From contig NZ_JACWMW010000007.1 in NCBI RefSeq assembly GCF_014773275.1, positions 1 to 64,000 of the forward strand: a stretch of DNA of 64,000 nt. Direction: 5' to 3'. The DNA comes from Mucilaginibacter rigui. Its GTDB lineage: Bacteria > Bacteroidota > Bacteroidia > Sphingobacteriales > Sphingobacteriaceae. The notes under the pieces were generated by a model. That model worked only from the letters and a program-made list of their open reading frames with translations. It was not told the DNA's origin and did not search any database. Numbering within the stretch: position 1 is the first letter of the stretch; each line of letters opens with the position of its first letter. Position numbers and translations under genes: made by a program. This document shows positions 16,899 to 25,748 of the stretch, piece by piece.

Positions 16899-19139
16899 TT
16901 AGATCTTTTTATCTACGTGGATCTGGTGTACGTTCATTGATTGTACTTTTTCTTGTTTCTGCATCATTTTGTTGGTGCTATCGGCACTGTTTAAGTGCGG
17001 CGCAATAACCAATGAAACGATTGACATTAACTTGATCAGGATGTTCATTGACGGGCCTGAAGTATCTTTGAACGGATCGCCCACAGTATCACCTGTTACT
17101 GATGCTTTATGTGGTTCTGATTTTTTGTAGTAGATCTCGCCGTTTATTTCCACACCTTTCTCGAATGATTTTTTAGCATTATCCCATGCACCACCAGCGT
17201 TGCTCTGGAAGATCCCCATTAACACACCTGATACGGTAACACCTGCCAACAAACCGCCCAATACCTCAGGGCCAAATGCAAAACCGATGATGATAGGCGT
17301 AATTAAAGCGATAAGCCCAGGTGCAACCATCTCGCGGATAGAAGCTTTGGTTGAGATCTCCACGCATTTTTCATACTCGGGGCGTGCCTTATATTCCATA
17401 ATGCCCGGTATCTCGCGGAACTGGCGGCGAACCTCTTCAACCATCGCCATTGCCGCGCGGCCTACTGCCGAGATACACAATGCCGAGAAGATGAATGGGA
17501 TCATCCCGCCCACAAATAAACCTGCCAAAACGTTGGCTTTGTAAATATCAATATGCTCAATACCGGCAACACCCACAAAGGCCGCAAATAAGGCCAGTGA
17601 GGTTAATGCAGCAGATGCAATGGCAAAACCCTTGCCTGTTGCTGCTGTAGTGTTACCTACGGCATCCAGGTTATCTGTACGGTGGCGCACTTCTTCAGGT
17701 AAGCGGCTCATTTCGGCAATACCACCGGCGTTATCGGCAATAGGGCCAAACGCGTCGATAGCTAACTGCATAGCTGTTGTTGCCATCATACCGGCGGCGG
17801 CAATAGCCACACCGTATAAACCTGCAAAAAAGTATGAACCATAAATACCCGCTGCCAATACCAAAATAGGCAACACGGTTGATTCCATACCAATTGCCAA
17901 GCCACCAATAATATTGGTTGCATGGCCTGTTGATGATTGTTTGATAATGCTTAAAACCGGGCGTTTACCCATAGCAGTGTAATACTCGGTAATGATTGAC
18001 ATTAACGTACCTACAACCAACCCTACCAGGATAGATGCGAAAACACCATTCTTGGTAAATACTAATGAGCCTGCTTTAATAGCGCCGCTGGCATCAAGGT
18101 CACGTTTCAGGTTCATGCTGCCTTCCGGAAGCATCCATTGTACCACAAAATAAGTAGCAATTGCCGTTAAAACGATAGAAGCCCAGTTACCAATGTTCAA
18201 TGCGTTTTGTACGCTGTCGGTTTCTTTTTTGATCTTCACCATAGCAGCGCCAACAATAGAGAATATCAGGCCCAGGCCTGCAATTACCATCGGCAATAAA
18301 ACCGGGGCAATACCGCCAAAATTATCGGCTGATACAATTTCACGGCCCAGTACCATGGTAGCAAGCATTGTAGCCACGTACGATCCGAACAAATCGGCAC
18401 CCATACCGGCAACGTCGCCTACGTTATCGCCTACGTTATCGGCAATGGTGGCAGGGTTACGTACGTCATCCTCAGGGATACCGGCTTCAACCTTACCTAC
18501 AAGGTCGGCACCTACGTCGGCCGCTTTGGTATAAATACCGCCACCAACACGCGCGAATAACGCGATAGACTCGGCACCTAACGAGAACCCGGCTAATACA
18601 TCAAGCGCTTTAGCCATAGCTTCACCATTAACGTTACTACCCGTAACATTTACCACATACATCTGGTAAAAAACAATAAATAATGAGCCTAAACCGATGA
18701 TAGCTAAACCCGCAACGCCAAGGCCCATAACCGTACCGCCCGTAAACGATACCTTTAATGCCTGTGCCAAACTTGTTTTAGCCGCCTGTGTAGTGCGCAC
18801 GTTTGATTTTGTTGCGATACGCATCCCCAGATAACCCGCAAAAGCCGACAGGAAAGCACCGATAATAAAAGAGATGGCAATAACCGGGCTTGATGTAGCC
18901 ACAGTAGTACCGCTCCATGCTAATAATATGCCAGCAACAATTACAAAGTAGCTTAGTATTTTCCACTCTGCACGTAAAAAGGCCATCGCACCATCGGCAA
19001 TGTAACCTGCCAGTTGGTTCATGGAGGCATCGCCTGTTTCCTGCTTGGTAACCCAGGCCGATTTAATCGCCATCACGATTATGCCCACGAGCCCAAAAAC
19101 AGGGATCAAATAAATTAAGTAAGTGTTCAAAAGATCCAT
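16899..19139 (-). CDS. hppA: membrane-bound ion-pumping pyrophosphatase
   Basis: A 746-residue integral membrane pyrophosphatase with about 16 helices. It splits pyrophosphate and pumps H+ or Na+ out of the cytoplasm. The substrate-binding segment EDDVRNPATIADNVGDNVGD is intact, as is the C-terminal AGGAWDNAKKSFEKG. At about residue 470 the protein reads GNTTAATGKG; Ala at this site marks the K+-dependent subfamily, while K+-independent enzymes have Lys (established for the family). Most K+-dependent bacterial members pump Na+, some with H+; ion choice is not proven here. A short unusual tail (HPIQ-like, DSTNKMMQKQEKVQ...) follows the last helix. It is a single gene with its own terminator. 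Confidence 0.95.
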   Translation of the reverse strand: MDLLNTYLIYLIPVFGLVGIIVMAIKSAWVTKQETGDASMNQLAGYIADGAMAFLRAEWKILSYFVIVAGILLAWSGTTVATSSPVIAISFIIGAFLSAFAGYLGMRIATKSNVRTTQAAKTSLAQALKVSFTGGTVMGLGVAGLAIIGLGSLFIVFYQMYVVNVTGSNVNGEAMAKALDVLAGFSLGAESIALFARVGGGIYTKAADVGADLVGKVEAGIPEDDVRNPATIADNVGDNVGDVAGMGADLFGSYVATMLATMVLGREIVSADNFGGIAPVLLPMVIAGLGLIFSIVGAAMVKIKKETDSVQNALNIGNWASIVLTAIATYFVVQWMLPEGSMNLKRDLDASGAIKAGSLVFTKNGVFASILVGLVVGTLMSIITEYYTAMGKRPVLSIIKQSSTGHATNIIGGLAIGMESTVLPILVLAAGIYGSYFFAGLYGVAIAAAGMMATTAMQLAIDAFGPIADNAGGIAEMSRLPEEVRHRTDNLDAVGNTTAATGKGFAIASAALTSLALFAAFVGVAGIEHIDIYKANVLAGLFVGGMIPFIFSALCISAVGRAAMAMVEEVRRQFREIPGIMEYKARPEYEKCVEISTKASIREMVAPGLIALITPIIIGFAFGPEVLGGLLAGVTVSGVLMGIFQSNAGGAWDNAKKSFEKGVEINGEIYYKKSEPHKASVTGDTVGDPFKDTSGPSMNILIKLMSIVSLVIAPHLNSADSTNKMMQKQEKVQSMNVHQIHVDKKI

Positions 19140-19259
19140 ATTCTATAATTAGTGTTTATTAAGTGTGCTATTTCATTTGCGCAGAGCGCGTTCATAATTT
19201 GGTTGCCGCAAAATATAAATTAATTTCTTTACAATAGCCTGTCAATTAAAGTTTTTGAA

Positions 19260-19267
19260 TAGTTTAG
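19260..19267 (+). promoter_or_regulatory. putative -7 element (TAGTTTAG) for the second amino acid permease gene
   Basis: TAGTTTAG lies 19 bases before the ATG at 19287, at the same distance as the TAnnTTAG copies at 4497 and 8676. No -33 TTG at the right spacing. Confidence 0.35.
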
Positions 19268-19286
19268 TGGTTTAAACTAAACCCTA

Positions 19287-20723
19287 ATGTCAAAAGACAC
19301 TACTCAACCCAAATTAAAGCACGAACTGAGCCTGTTAGACGGCACTATGCTGGTAGCCGGTTCTATGATCGGTTCAGGTATTTTCATTGTAAGTGCCGAT
19401 ATTACCCGCAACGTAGGTTCGGCCGGGTGGCTTATCGCCGTATGGATCATCACCGGCTTTATGACCCTTACCGCGGCCCTTAGCTACGGCGAATTAAGCG
19501 CCATGTTCCCAAAAGCGGGCGGGCAGTATGTTTACCTGAAAGAAGCTTATAATAAACTCATTGCCTTTTTATACGGTTGGAGCTTTTTCGCCGTAATACA
19601 AACCGGGACGATAGCTGCCGTGGGTGTGGCGTTCTCCAAATTTACAGCGTATATGATACCGGCTGTAAGCGAGGATAATATTTTGCTTCAGGCCGGTTCA
19701 TTTAAAATTAGCGCTGCCCAGGTAGTATCTATAGTACTGATCGTATTACTTACCTATATCAATACAAAAGGCGTAAAAGGCGGCAAGCTTATCCAAACCA
19801 CCTTCACCATGACCAAACTGATCAGTCTTTTCGGGTTGATAGGCTTTGGCTTTTTAGCATTTAAAGGTGATATATGGACCGCTAACTGGACAAACGCCTG
19901 GGATTTGCACAACCTAAATAAGGATGGCAGCGTAACCGCTTTAACCTGGGGCACCGCTTTAGGCGCTATAGCAGCGGCAATGGTAGGCTCAATTTTTAGC
20001 AGCGATGCCTGGAACAGTGTAACCTTTGTTGCCGGCGAGATGAAGAACCCCAAACGCGATGTAGCCTTAAGCATGATGTTTGGTACCATCATCGTAACTA
20101 TAATTTATGTTTTGGCTAACGTGGTTTATACCGGTGTACTATCCTTACATGAAATTACCATTGCCGATAAAGACCGTGTTGCGGTAGCTGCATCGCATGT
20201 TATTTTTGGTAACGTGGGTACATATATCATCGCGGTGATGATCATGATCTCCACCTTTGGCTGTAACAACGGGTTAATTCTTTCAGGCGCGCGTGTTTAT
20301 TATACCATGGCTAAGGATGGCGTTTTCTTTAAAAAGACCGGCACCTTAAATGAATTTGGTGTACCACAGTTTGGTTTGTGGATACAATGCTTTGTAGCAT
20401 CATTGTTATGCTTAAGCGGCCGTTATGGCGATTTGCTTGACATGATCTCCTTCGTGGTCGTTATCTTTTACATGTTAACTATTGCAGGTATTTTCATCCT
20501 GCGTGTTAAACGCCCCAATGCCGAAAGGCCTTACAAAGCAATTGGTTACCCAATACTGCCTGCTATTTACATTATTATGGGTATAGCTTTTTGTATACTG
20601 CTTTGTATCTATAAATGGCAATATCCCGTTTATGGTTTAGTTATTGTTTTAATAGGCATACCGCTGTATTATATATCACAACGTAACGTAAAGCATGAGG
20701 ATAAACCTGAAGTACTTAGTTAG
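19287..20723 (+). CDS. APC family amino acid permease (LAT-like subgroup)
   Basis: A 478-residue permease with 12 helices. Helix 1 reads GTMLVAGSMIGSGIFIVSADI, typical of the L-type (LAT) branch of the APC superfamily. SAMFPKAGGQYVYLKEAY and FVAGEMKNPKRDVALSM follow in the usual places. It differs clearly from the CAT-like permease at 13322-14842, so the pair is not a recent duplication. Its last 29 bases overlap the start of the dacB-like gene in another frame, which suggests shared transcription; uptake of D-alanine or peptide amino acids released by that enzyme is a possible but unproven link. Confidence 0.92.
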   Translation: MSKDTTQPKLKHELSLLDGTMLVAGSMIGSGIFIVSADITRNVGSAGWLIAVWIITGFMTLTAALSYGELSAMFPKAGGQYVYLKEAYNKLIAFLYGWSFFAVIQTGTIAAVGVAFSKFTAYMIPAVSEDNILLQAGSFKISAAQVVSIVLIVLLTYINTKGVKGGKLIQTTFTMTKLISLFGLIGFGFLAFKGDIWTANWTNAWDLHNLNKDGSVTALTWGTALGAIAAAMVGSIFSSDAWNSVTFVAGEMKNPKRDVALSMMFGTIIVTIIYVLANVVYTGVLSLHEITIADKDRVAVAASHVIFGNVGTYIIAVMIMISTFGCNNGLILSGARVYYTMAKDGVFFKKTGTLNEFGVPQFGLWIQCFVASLLCLSGRYGDLLDMISFVVVIFYMLTIAGIFILRVKRPNAERPYKAIGYPILPAIYIIMGIAFCILLCIYKWQYPVYGLVIVLIGIPLYYISQRNVKHEDKPEVLS

Positions 20724-22110
20724 TTTTTTATTTATAGCAAATATTGCGGGGGCGCAAACCCTGCAGCAAAATATACAGAAAGCATTTACCCGCTTACAGC
20801 AGGATAGCCAGTGCCGTTATGCTTCGGTATCGTTAACGGTGCTGGATGCCAAAACAGGCGAAACAGTTTTTGCAGGCAACCCTGATATGGGCCTGGCACC
20901 CGGCTCTACCCTAAAAACGGTTACCAGCATAACCGCTTTTAATGTTTTAGGTAAAGATTTTCAGTTCCAAACCCAACTGGGTTATACCGGTGCTATCAGT
21001 ACCGATGGCACCCTTACCGGCGATATCATTATTAAAGGTGGCGGCGACCCTACCCTGGGCAGCTGGCGCTGGGCATCAACCAAAGAAGGCGTTATTTTAA
21101 ATACCATGGTAGCCGCTTTGAAAAAGGCAGGCATCAAAAAAATAAACGGCCGTGTAATTGGCGATAACGGGTCCTTCAAAAGTCAAAGCATTCCTGATGG
21201 CTGGATCTGGCAGGACCTGGGCACCTACTACGGCGCTGGCATTGCCGGGCTTTGCTGGCGCGAAAACCAGTTTGATATTCTACTAAAAACCGGTAGCATT
21301 GGCAGCACTATCAGCATTGCCGGCACTAATCCTGAAACCAACTACCTGCAATACAAAAGCGAATTAACAAACGGCCCTTCCAAAAGCGGCGACCTCGCTT
21401 ACCCCTACCTGCCATCCTTTGGCAGCAAGGTGATGTACCTGCGTGGCACCTACGCTATCGACCAAACCAAGAAACGCGTAGCCGCCGCCATACCCGACCC
21501 TGCTTTTGATGCCGCACTGCGGTTGACGGATACCCTGAAAAGCATCGGCATAACCGTAAGCAACGACCCGCAATCGTCTATGATGCTGGCGGATAAAGGA
21601 CAGGCTATACCCGCAGCAACAAAAAGTATTACCACTATTTTATCGCCCGAGTTAAGTAAAATAGTTTACTGGCTTAACCAAAAAAGTATTAACCTATATG
21701 CCGAGCAATTACTGGCAACCATAGCCGCAAAGGCAGGCAAACCGGCATCTACCAATGATGGTGTGGATGCCATGAAAGCGTTTTGGGAACTGAAAGGCAT
21801 CGACAAACGCTCCATGAATATTTTTGACGGGAGCGGTTTATCTCCCGAGGATAGGATAACCACCAACACAATGGCACACGTGCTGCAATCGGCCCGTAGC
21901 GCAACCTGGTTCAATGATTTTTACGAGAGCCTACCTGTATATAACGACATGAAGATGAAGAGCGGCAGCATCAACAGTGTACAGGCCTACGCGGGTTTCC
22001 AAACGCACAACGGCCGCCAGCTTTGCTTCTCTGTTATGGTGAACAATTACAGTGGCCCAGGCAGTGGTATCAGGGCAAAGATGTTTAAGGTGCTGGATGA
22101 ATTGAAGTAG
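20695..22110 (+). CDS. dacB: D-alanyl-D-alanine carboxypeptidase/endopeptidase (PBP4 family)
   Basis: A 471-residue exported class C penicillin-binding protein that trims or cuts peptidoglycan peptide bridges in the periplasm. The signal peptide ends NIAGAQ at about residue 21. The catalytic motif SxxK is STLK at residues 71-74. SxN is SIN in YWLNQKSINLYAEQ. The third motif is KSG in MKMKSGSINSVQAYAG, where many relatives have KTG. The insert with the GGGDPTLG segment after the first motif is typical of PBP4. The start overlaps the upstream permease gene by 29 bases. A hairpin lies at 22244-22271. Confidence 0.93.
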   Translation: MRINLKYLVSFLFIANIAGAQTLQQNIQKAFTRLQQDSQCRYASVSLTVLDAKTGETVFAGNPDMGLAPGSTLKTVTSITAFNVLGKDFQFQTQLGYTGAISTDGTLTGDIIIKGGGDPTLGSWRWASTKEGVILNTMVAALKKAGIKKINGRVIGDNGSFKSQSIPDGWIWQDLGTYYGAGIAGLCWRENQFDILLKTGSIGSTISIAGTNPETNYLQYKSELTNGPSKSGDLAYPYLPSFGSKVMYLRGTYAIDQTKKRVAAAIPDPAFDAALRLTDTLKSIGITVSNDPQSSMMLADKGQAIPAATKSITTILSPELSKIVYWLNQKSINLYAEQLLATIAAKAGKPASTNDGVDAMKAFWELKGIDKRSMNIFDGSGLSPEDRITTNTMAHVLQSARSATWFNDFYESLPVYNDMKMKSGSINSVQAYAGFQTHNGRQLCFSVMVNNYSGPGSGIRAKMFKVLDELK

Positions 22111-22140
22111 TTTGAGGAACACCGGAAAAAAAGAAAGCTA

Positions 22141-22225
22141 TGTCATTGCGAGCGATAGCGTGGCAATATCATAGAACTGGCGAATATGCTAAGATTGCCA
22201 CGTCACTGCGTTCCTCGCAATGACA
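22141..22225. repeat. intergenic hairpin repeat, family R1 (copy 3)
   Basis: GTCATTGCGAGCGATAGCGT on the left and an inverse arm ending TCCTCGCAATGAC on the right, 85 bases in total. Close to copies at 96-176 and 8530-8612, with a similar central AATATGCT/AGATTGCCAC segment. Confidence 0.8.
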
Positions 22226-22243
22226 TTAAACGGATTTCCTCCA

Positions 22244-22271
22244 CTGTTGTTGGTGACAACACCAACAACAG
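22244..22271. terminator. 12-bp perfect hairpin with 4-base loop
   Basis: CTGTTGTTGGTG and CACCAACAACAG pair perfectly around ACAA. There is no T run, so termination is only one reading. A related, slightly imperfect hairpin with the same ACAA loop lies at about 36126-36147, which suggests a dispersed element. Confidence 0.5.
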
Positions 22272-22323
22272 TTAGGCACGTTAAACATTAAACTAAATTG
22301 AATATCCACCGTCAAAACCAGGT

Positions 22324-22920
22324 ATGTTAAAAAAGGCCTTCCTCATATTGATCATTACATTTGCAGCGGTAGCGGCTTACGCCCAAACTGCCGACGAGGT
22401 ATATAACCAATACCTTGATTTTAACCTGGCACGCCTGCAGGGCGAAACCGATAAGGCTTTAACACTAGGGCAGGACATCATCCCCAACGCCGATAAGCTT
22501 AAGGACAACGTACGTAATAACTTTTACTACTCCATAGGTAACCTGTTCGAGAACGACGGGCAGTCGGTAAAGGCCATTGAATTTTACGAAAAAGTTGCCG
22601 CCGCGGTACCAAACTATTATGTTGTGCAGCGTGCCTTAGGTTATCAATACCTTAAACAGGTAGATGAACTAACTAAAAAACTTAATGCTACCAAATCTGA
22701 CCCGAAAGAAAATAAACGAATAGTAGGTTTGTATGAAAAGGCCATAAAAAAAACTCTCCCTTATTTAGAAAAAGCCCAGGCCTGCGACCCAAACGATGAT
22801 ACCCTCGCGCTTATTAAATTGCTTTACAGAAATATCAGGGACACGCAAGCATTAGCTACATTAAATACCCGGCTATCGGCCTTATCCAAAAACTGTGTCG
22901 ATCTGCTGGACGATAAGTAA
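22324..22920 (+). CDS. exported TPR-like protein of unknown function
   Basis: A 198-residue protein with a signal peptide ending VAAYAQ at about residue 20. The rest is almost all helical. NNFYYSIGNLFENDGQSVKAIEFYEKVAAAVPNY and the later GLYEKAIKKTLPYLEKAQACDPNDD look like tetratricopeptide helix pairs, so a periplasmic protein-binding scaffold is likely. It resembles tetratricopeptide proteins found widely in Bacteroidota, but no named family was recognised. Its stop lies two bases before the end of the convergent phosphodiesterase gene. Confidence 0.75.
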   Translation: MLKKAFLILIITFAAVAAYAQTADEVYNQYLDFNLARLQGETDKALTLGQDIIPNADKLKDNVRNNFYYSIGNLFENDGQSVKAIEFYEKVAAAVPNYYVVQRALGYQYLKQVDELTKKLNATKSDPKENKRIVGLYEKAIKKTLPYLEKAQACDPNDDTLALIKLLYRNIRDTQALATLNTRLSALSKNCVDLLDDK

Positions 22921-22922
22921 CA

Positions 22923-23879
22923 CTAAAACTCCACAGCTTTGCCTTGCTGCGGGTATATAAGGTTTAAACCCAGGCTGTTTGCCGCTTTTAACTGTGTTTT
23001 TATTTTGGTTATACTTTTATACGGTGGCTTTAAGTGAGTTACCACAACATTTAATCCGTTCAATGTACCACCCGCCAGTTTGCCAAGTTCACTCATTTCG
23101 TTCATGAGCAAGCGCGGGGTAAGGTGGCCAAAAAGGCTTTTATCCGGCTGCTCATTAGGGAAGGATACTTCTATCATAATAGCCTTTAGCTTTTTCGCTT
23201 TCACCAATGGCGCTACTGCTGCCCACAGGCTGTGCAGGTTATGGCTTTTCTCTATCTCATCGGCACCCGTATCGCCCAGGTATAAAATATAGCTATCCTT
23301 GCTCCTCACCAAAAACGCGGTGCTTGTTAAATTAGAATGGCTCAGCGGAAAAACCTGCACCTGCATTTCGGTATTCTCAATAACTGTTTCGCTACCCGGT
23401 TCCAATGGTTTATAATGATATTTTTTTAGTTGCGGCGCGCTTCCTTCATCGGTAAAATTGGCCCAGCTTTCCCACGTAAAATAATGGTTTTTAAGGGTTT
23501 CGAGGGTGCTTTTTAAGCCGTAAATATTTTTGGAAGTATCATCCGGCGAATTCATGACCATACCGGCCAGATGATCAAGATGGGCGTGCGAGATAAAATA
23601 GCCTTTGATGTATTGGCGCAGCACAACAGCTGCAGGCACGGCAAATGTTTTATTGGCTGCTCCTTTGGCTATGCCATAATGCAGGGTACCGGCATCCAGG
23701 CAAATGTAGTTAAGCGAACCCTTTGGTGCCAGCATATAGGCCGACAGGTTACTTTCATCAGCACCGCCCAAAACGCCTAAAGGCACTATACGGAATGACG
23801 CCGCCGGCTTAACCTGCGCTAAGGCAAAAACAGGCAAAAGTAAAAAAGCAAACAGGGAGAACTTACGGTGATTATACAT
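22923..23879 (-). CDS. class II 3',5'-cyclic-nucleotide phosphodiesterase-like metallo-hydrolase
   Basis: A 318-residue exported metallo-beta-lactamase-fold enzyme. The signal peptide ends FALAQ at about residue 22. The metal site HxHxDH is His98-His100-Asp102-His103 in YFISHAHLDHLAGMV. The later YLGDTGADEIE and VVTHLKPPYKS supply the remaining ligands. This order matches class II cyclic nucleotide phosphodiesterases (yeast PDE1, CpdP type), so hydrolysis of cAMP in the periplasm is the likely reaction. The ATG at 23879 is chosen because it gives a clean signal peptide; the frame runs 36 codons further upstream without one. A -7-like box sits five bases before this ATG. Confidence 0.85.
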   Translation of the reverse strand: MYNHRKFSLFAFLLLPVFALAQVKPAASFRIVPLGVLGGADESNLSAYMLAPKGSLNYICLDAGTLHYGIAKGAANKTFAVPAAVVLRQYIKGYFISHAHLDHLAGMVMNSPDDTSKNIYGLKSTLETLKNHYFTWESWANFTDEGSAPQLKKYHYKPLEPGSETVIENTEMQVQVFPLSHSNLTSTAFLVRSKDSYILYLGDTGADEIEKSHNLHSLWAAVAPLVKAKKLKAIMIEVSFPNEQPDKSLFGHLTPRLLMNEMSELGKLAGGTLNGLNVVVTHLKPPYKSITKIKTQLKAANSLGLNLIYPQQGKAVEF

Positions 23880-23884
23880 TGTGC

Positions 23885-23892
23885 CAAATTTA
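23885..23892 (-). promoter_or_regulatory. putative -7 element TAAATTTG right before the phosphodiesterase start
   Basis: On the minus strand TAAATTTG fits TAnnTTTG and ends five bases before the ATG at 23879. If used, the mRNA would have almost no leader, as proposed for guaA and the UbiD gene. Confidence 0.35.
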
Positions 23893-23907
23893 CTAATTTG
23901 GCCGCTA

Positions 23908-24213
23908 ATGAAAACAAGCCAGATAGCCGCAAAAGTTGTAACCAGATTATTTTTCTTTTTATTGCTGATAGCGCTTATACCGTTCATACAGGGCGATACA
24001 TCAAAACTACAGCACCTTTACCTGGCGCCTAAGCAGGCCTGGACCCTGGTGTTCCCCATTTTGCTGATACTGGGTTTTATAGCGTTGCTTGTTATTTGCT
24101 CTGTTAAAAAATTCAGTAAAACAGATCTGAACTGGCTGTTAGTATTAAATACCGTTATACTTATCATTTACGCCATTACGCTGTATATACACATATACCA
24201 GCTCATAAAATAA
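23908..24213 (+). CDS. small membrane protein, three helices, unknown function
   Basis: A 101-residue protein with membrane segments at about residues 10-28, 45-67 and 75-96 and short basic loops. The ATG at 23908 (MKTSQIAAKVV) is chosen over a GTG at 23881 because the latter would sit two bases from the divergent gene's start codon. No family was recognised. It is transcribed away from the phosphodiesterase gene, and both share a very short divergent promoter region. Confidence 0.65.
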   Translation: MKTSQIAAKVVTRLFFFLLLIALIPFIQGDTSKLQHLYLAPKQAWTLVFPILLILGFIALLVICSVKKFSKTDLNWLLVLNTVILIIYAITLYIHIYQLIK

Positions 24214-24253
24214 ATGATTGATCCTGATGGCAATAGCCCTAATCAACTAATCA

Positions 24254-25348
24254 CTACTCTGTCTTCATCTTTTTCTCTGCCGAATCTTTATACTCGTAAT
24301 CGCCGCCAAGGAGGTAGCCCCATGGCTTAAGGCTTTCTATCCTGTCGAAGATAATCTTAAAGATGGCTATCACCGGGATAGAAAGGAACATACCGGATAA
24401 CCCCCATATCATTTCGCCTATAATAATACCTATAAAGGATATTAAGGCATTTAACCGCACCTTAGAGCCCACAACCGCCGGTAGTAAAAAGTTAGCATCT
24501 ACAGCATGTATACCAATTGTACAGGCGGCAACGGTAAGGGTTTGGCTTATGGTACCGGTGGCAAACGTAACCAATGTGCTTAACAGTAAAGCGCTAAAAA
24601 TACCTATGTAGGGTATAATGTTAAATACGCCAACAATAATTCCCAGCAACGCGGCATACTTAATACCGATGATGTAAAATATGGTAATGGCCATCCCGGC
24701 TACTATAACCATTTCTATCATCAATCCTAAAATATACTGGCGTAATATTTTTTGTACGTTCTCAACAATATCAACTACAATGTTTTTGTTCTCATCGCTA
24801 AAAACCCAGGTAATAAAACGGAATAGCAGCCTGCGGTAAAACAGGATGAAAAAGGTAAAAATGAGTATAAATACGTAAAATAACAGCAGTGATGATACTG
24901 CCCCGAAAGTAGTACCCAATACCGCCGTGCCAGATGCCATGATCTTATCGGCGGTACTGTGCACGTATGTCATTTGCTTATGAGCGTTAATGTGAAAAGT
25001 ACCTTCTACCCATTGCCGTAAGCTTCCTATCGACTCTTTCACCTGCCCCTGCAGCATAGGCCAATCGTTTGCAATGTTTGATATTTGCGCGCCTATGAGG
25101 TACATAATACTGCCAACAAAACCAATAAATAACAATATGGATAAAAAGGATGATGCGCTGCGCGGCAGGCGGCATTTTTTTTCGAAAAAGTTTGAAACCG
25201 GCAGTAACAATACTGCAAACAAAAAACCGAAGATCATGGGGTCTACCAGTTCTTTGGCTATTACTACCAAATATCCCAGCACGCATACCCCGATCAGGAT
25301 AAGCGCTAACCGTTCATAAAAAGGGGCAATGAGTTTTTTTGTTGGCAT
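24254..25348 (-). CDS. AI-2E family transporter (PerM/YdiK-like)
   Basis: A 364-residue inner-membrane protein of the AI-2 exporter family, with about eight helices. Two N-terminal helices (about 12-50) and one at 65-85 precede a soluble segment (about 90-150: QVKESIGSLRQWVEGTF). The C-terminal half has GIIVGVFNIIPYIGIFSALL and MIWGLSGMFLSIPVIAIFKIIFD, the family hallmarks. Members include AI-2 exporters and Na+/H+ antiporters, so the cargo cannot be told. It ends in a charged tail (DSAEKKMKTE). Confidence 0.9.
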   Translation of the reverse strand: MPTKKLIAPFYERLALILIGVCVLGYLVVIAKELVDPMIFGFLFAVLLLPVSNFFEKKCRLPRSASSFLSILLFIGFVGSIMYLIGAQISNIANDWPMLQGQVKESIGSLRQWVEGTFHINAHKQMTYVHSTADKIMASGTAVLGTTFGAVSSLLLFYVFILIFTFFILFYRRLLFRFITWVFSDENKNIVVDIVENVQKILRQYILGLMIEMVIVAGMAITIFYIIGIKYAALLGIIVGVFNIIPYIGIFSALLLSTLVTFATGTISQTLTVAACTIGIHAVDANFLLPAVVGSKVRLNALISFIGIIIGEMIWGLSGMFLSIPVIAIFKIIFDRIESLKPWGYLLGGDYEYKDSAEKKMKTE

Positions 25349-25522
25349 ATAGCTGCAATATTTTATCAGCTCAACATACAGGTGTTTTATATGTTTCAGA
25401 GGCTAACGTAAATTTGCAATAAAATATTAGCTATTCTAAATTTATCCTTTTTATAATTGCCAATGCCCCCTTTCTGGCAAACACTTTGCTATGAATACAT
25501 TATAAACTTAATACATACTACC

Positions 25523-25699
25523 ATGGCAAAATATTCAGAAAAGGCGAGCGAAAAGGTTGAAAAAACCATGCACGAAATGAAAGAGGGCAAGCTAAAAAGC
25601 GGCAGTGGCAAAAAAGTTACAAGTAAAAAACAAGCTGTTGCAATAGGCTTATCAGAGGCGCGTAAAGAGGGCGCAAAAGTACCTAAGAAAAAGGATTGA
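25523..25699 (+). CDS. DUF6496 family small basic protein
   Basis: A 58-residue, Lys-rich protein: MAKYSEKASEKVEKTMHE, then KEGKLKSGSGKKVTSKKQA, then a VAIGLSEARKEGAKVPKKK tail. This matches the short DUF6496 proteins common in Bacteroidota and Proteobacteria, whose function is unknown; the charge suggests nucleic acid binding or a stress role (inference). The ATG at 25523 is chosen; the frame upstream to 25457 is not like the family. A terminator shared with the convergent gene follows. Confidence 0.85.
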   Translation: MAKYSEKASEKVEKTMHEMKEGKLKSGSGKKVTSKKQAVAIGLSEARKEGAKVPKKKD

Positions 25700-25713
25700 T
25701 ATCACGGTACAGA

Positions 25714-25744
25714 AATAAGCCCCGTATTATACCCGGGGCTTATT
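25714..25744. terminator. bidirectional terminator
   Basis: An 11-bp perfect stem AATAAGCCCCG / CGGGGCTTATT with a 9-base loop lies between two converging genes (25523-25699 and 25749-26261), flanked by A-rich and T-rich bases. Confidence 0.85.
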
Positions 25745-25748
25745 CATC

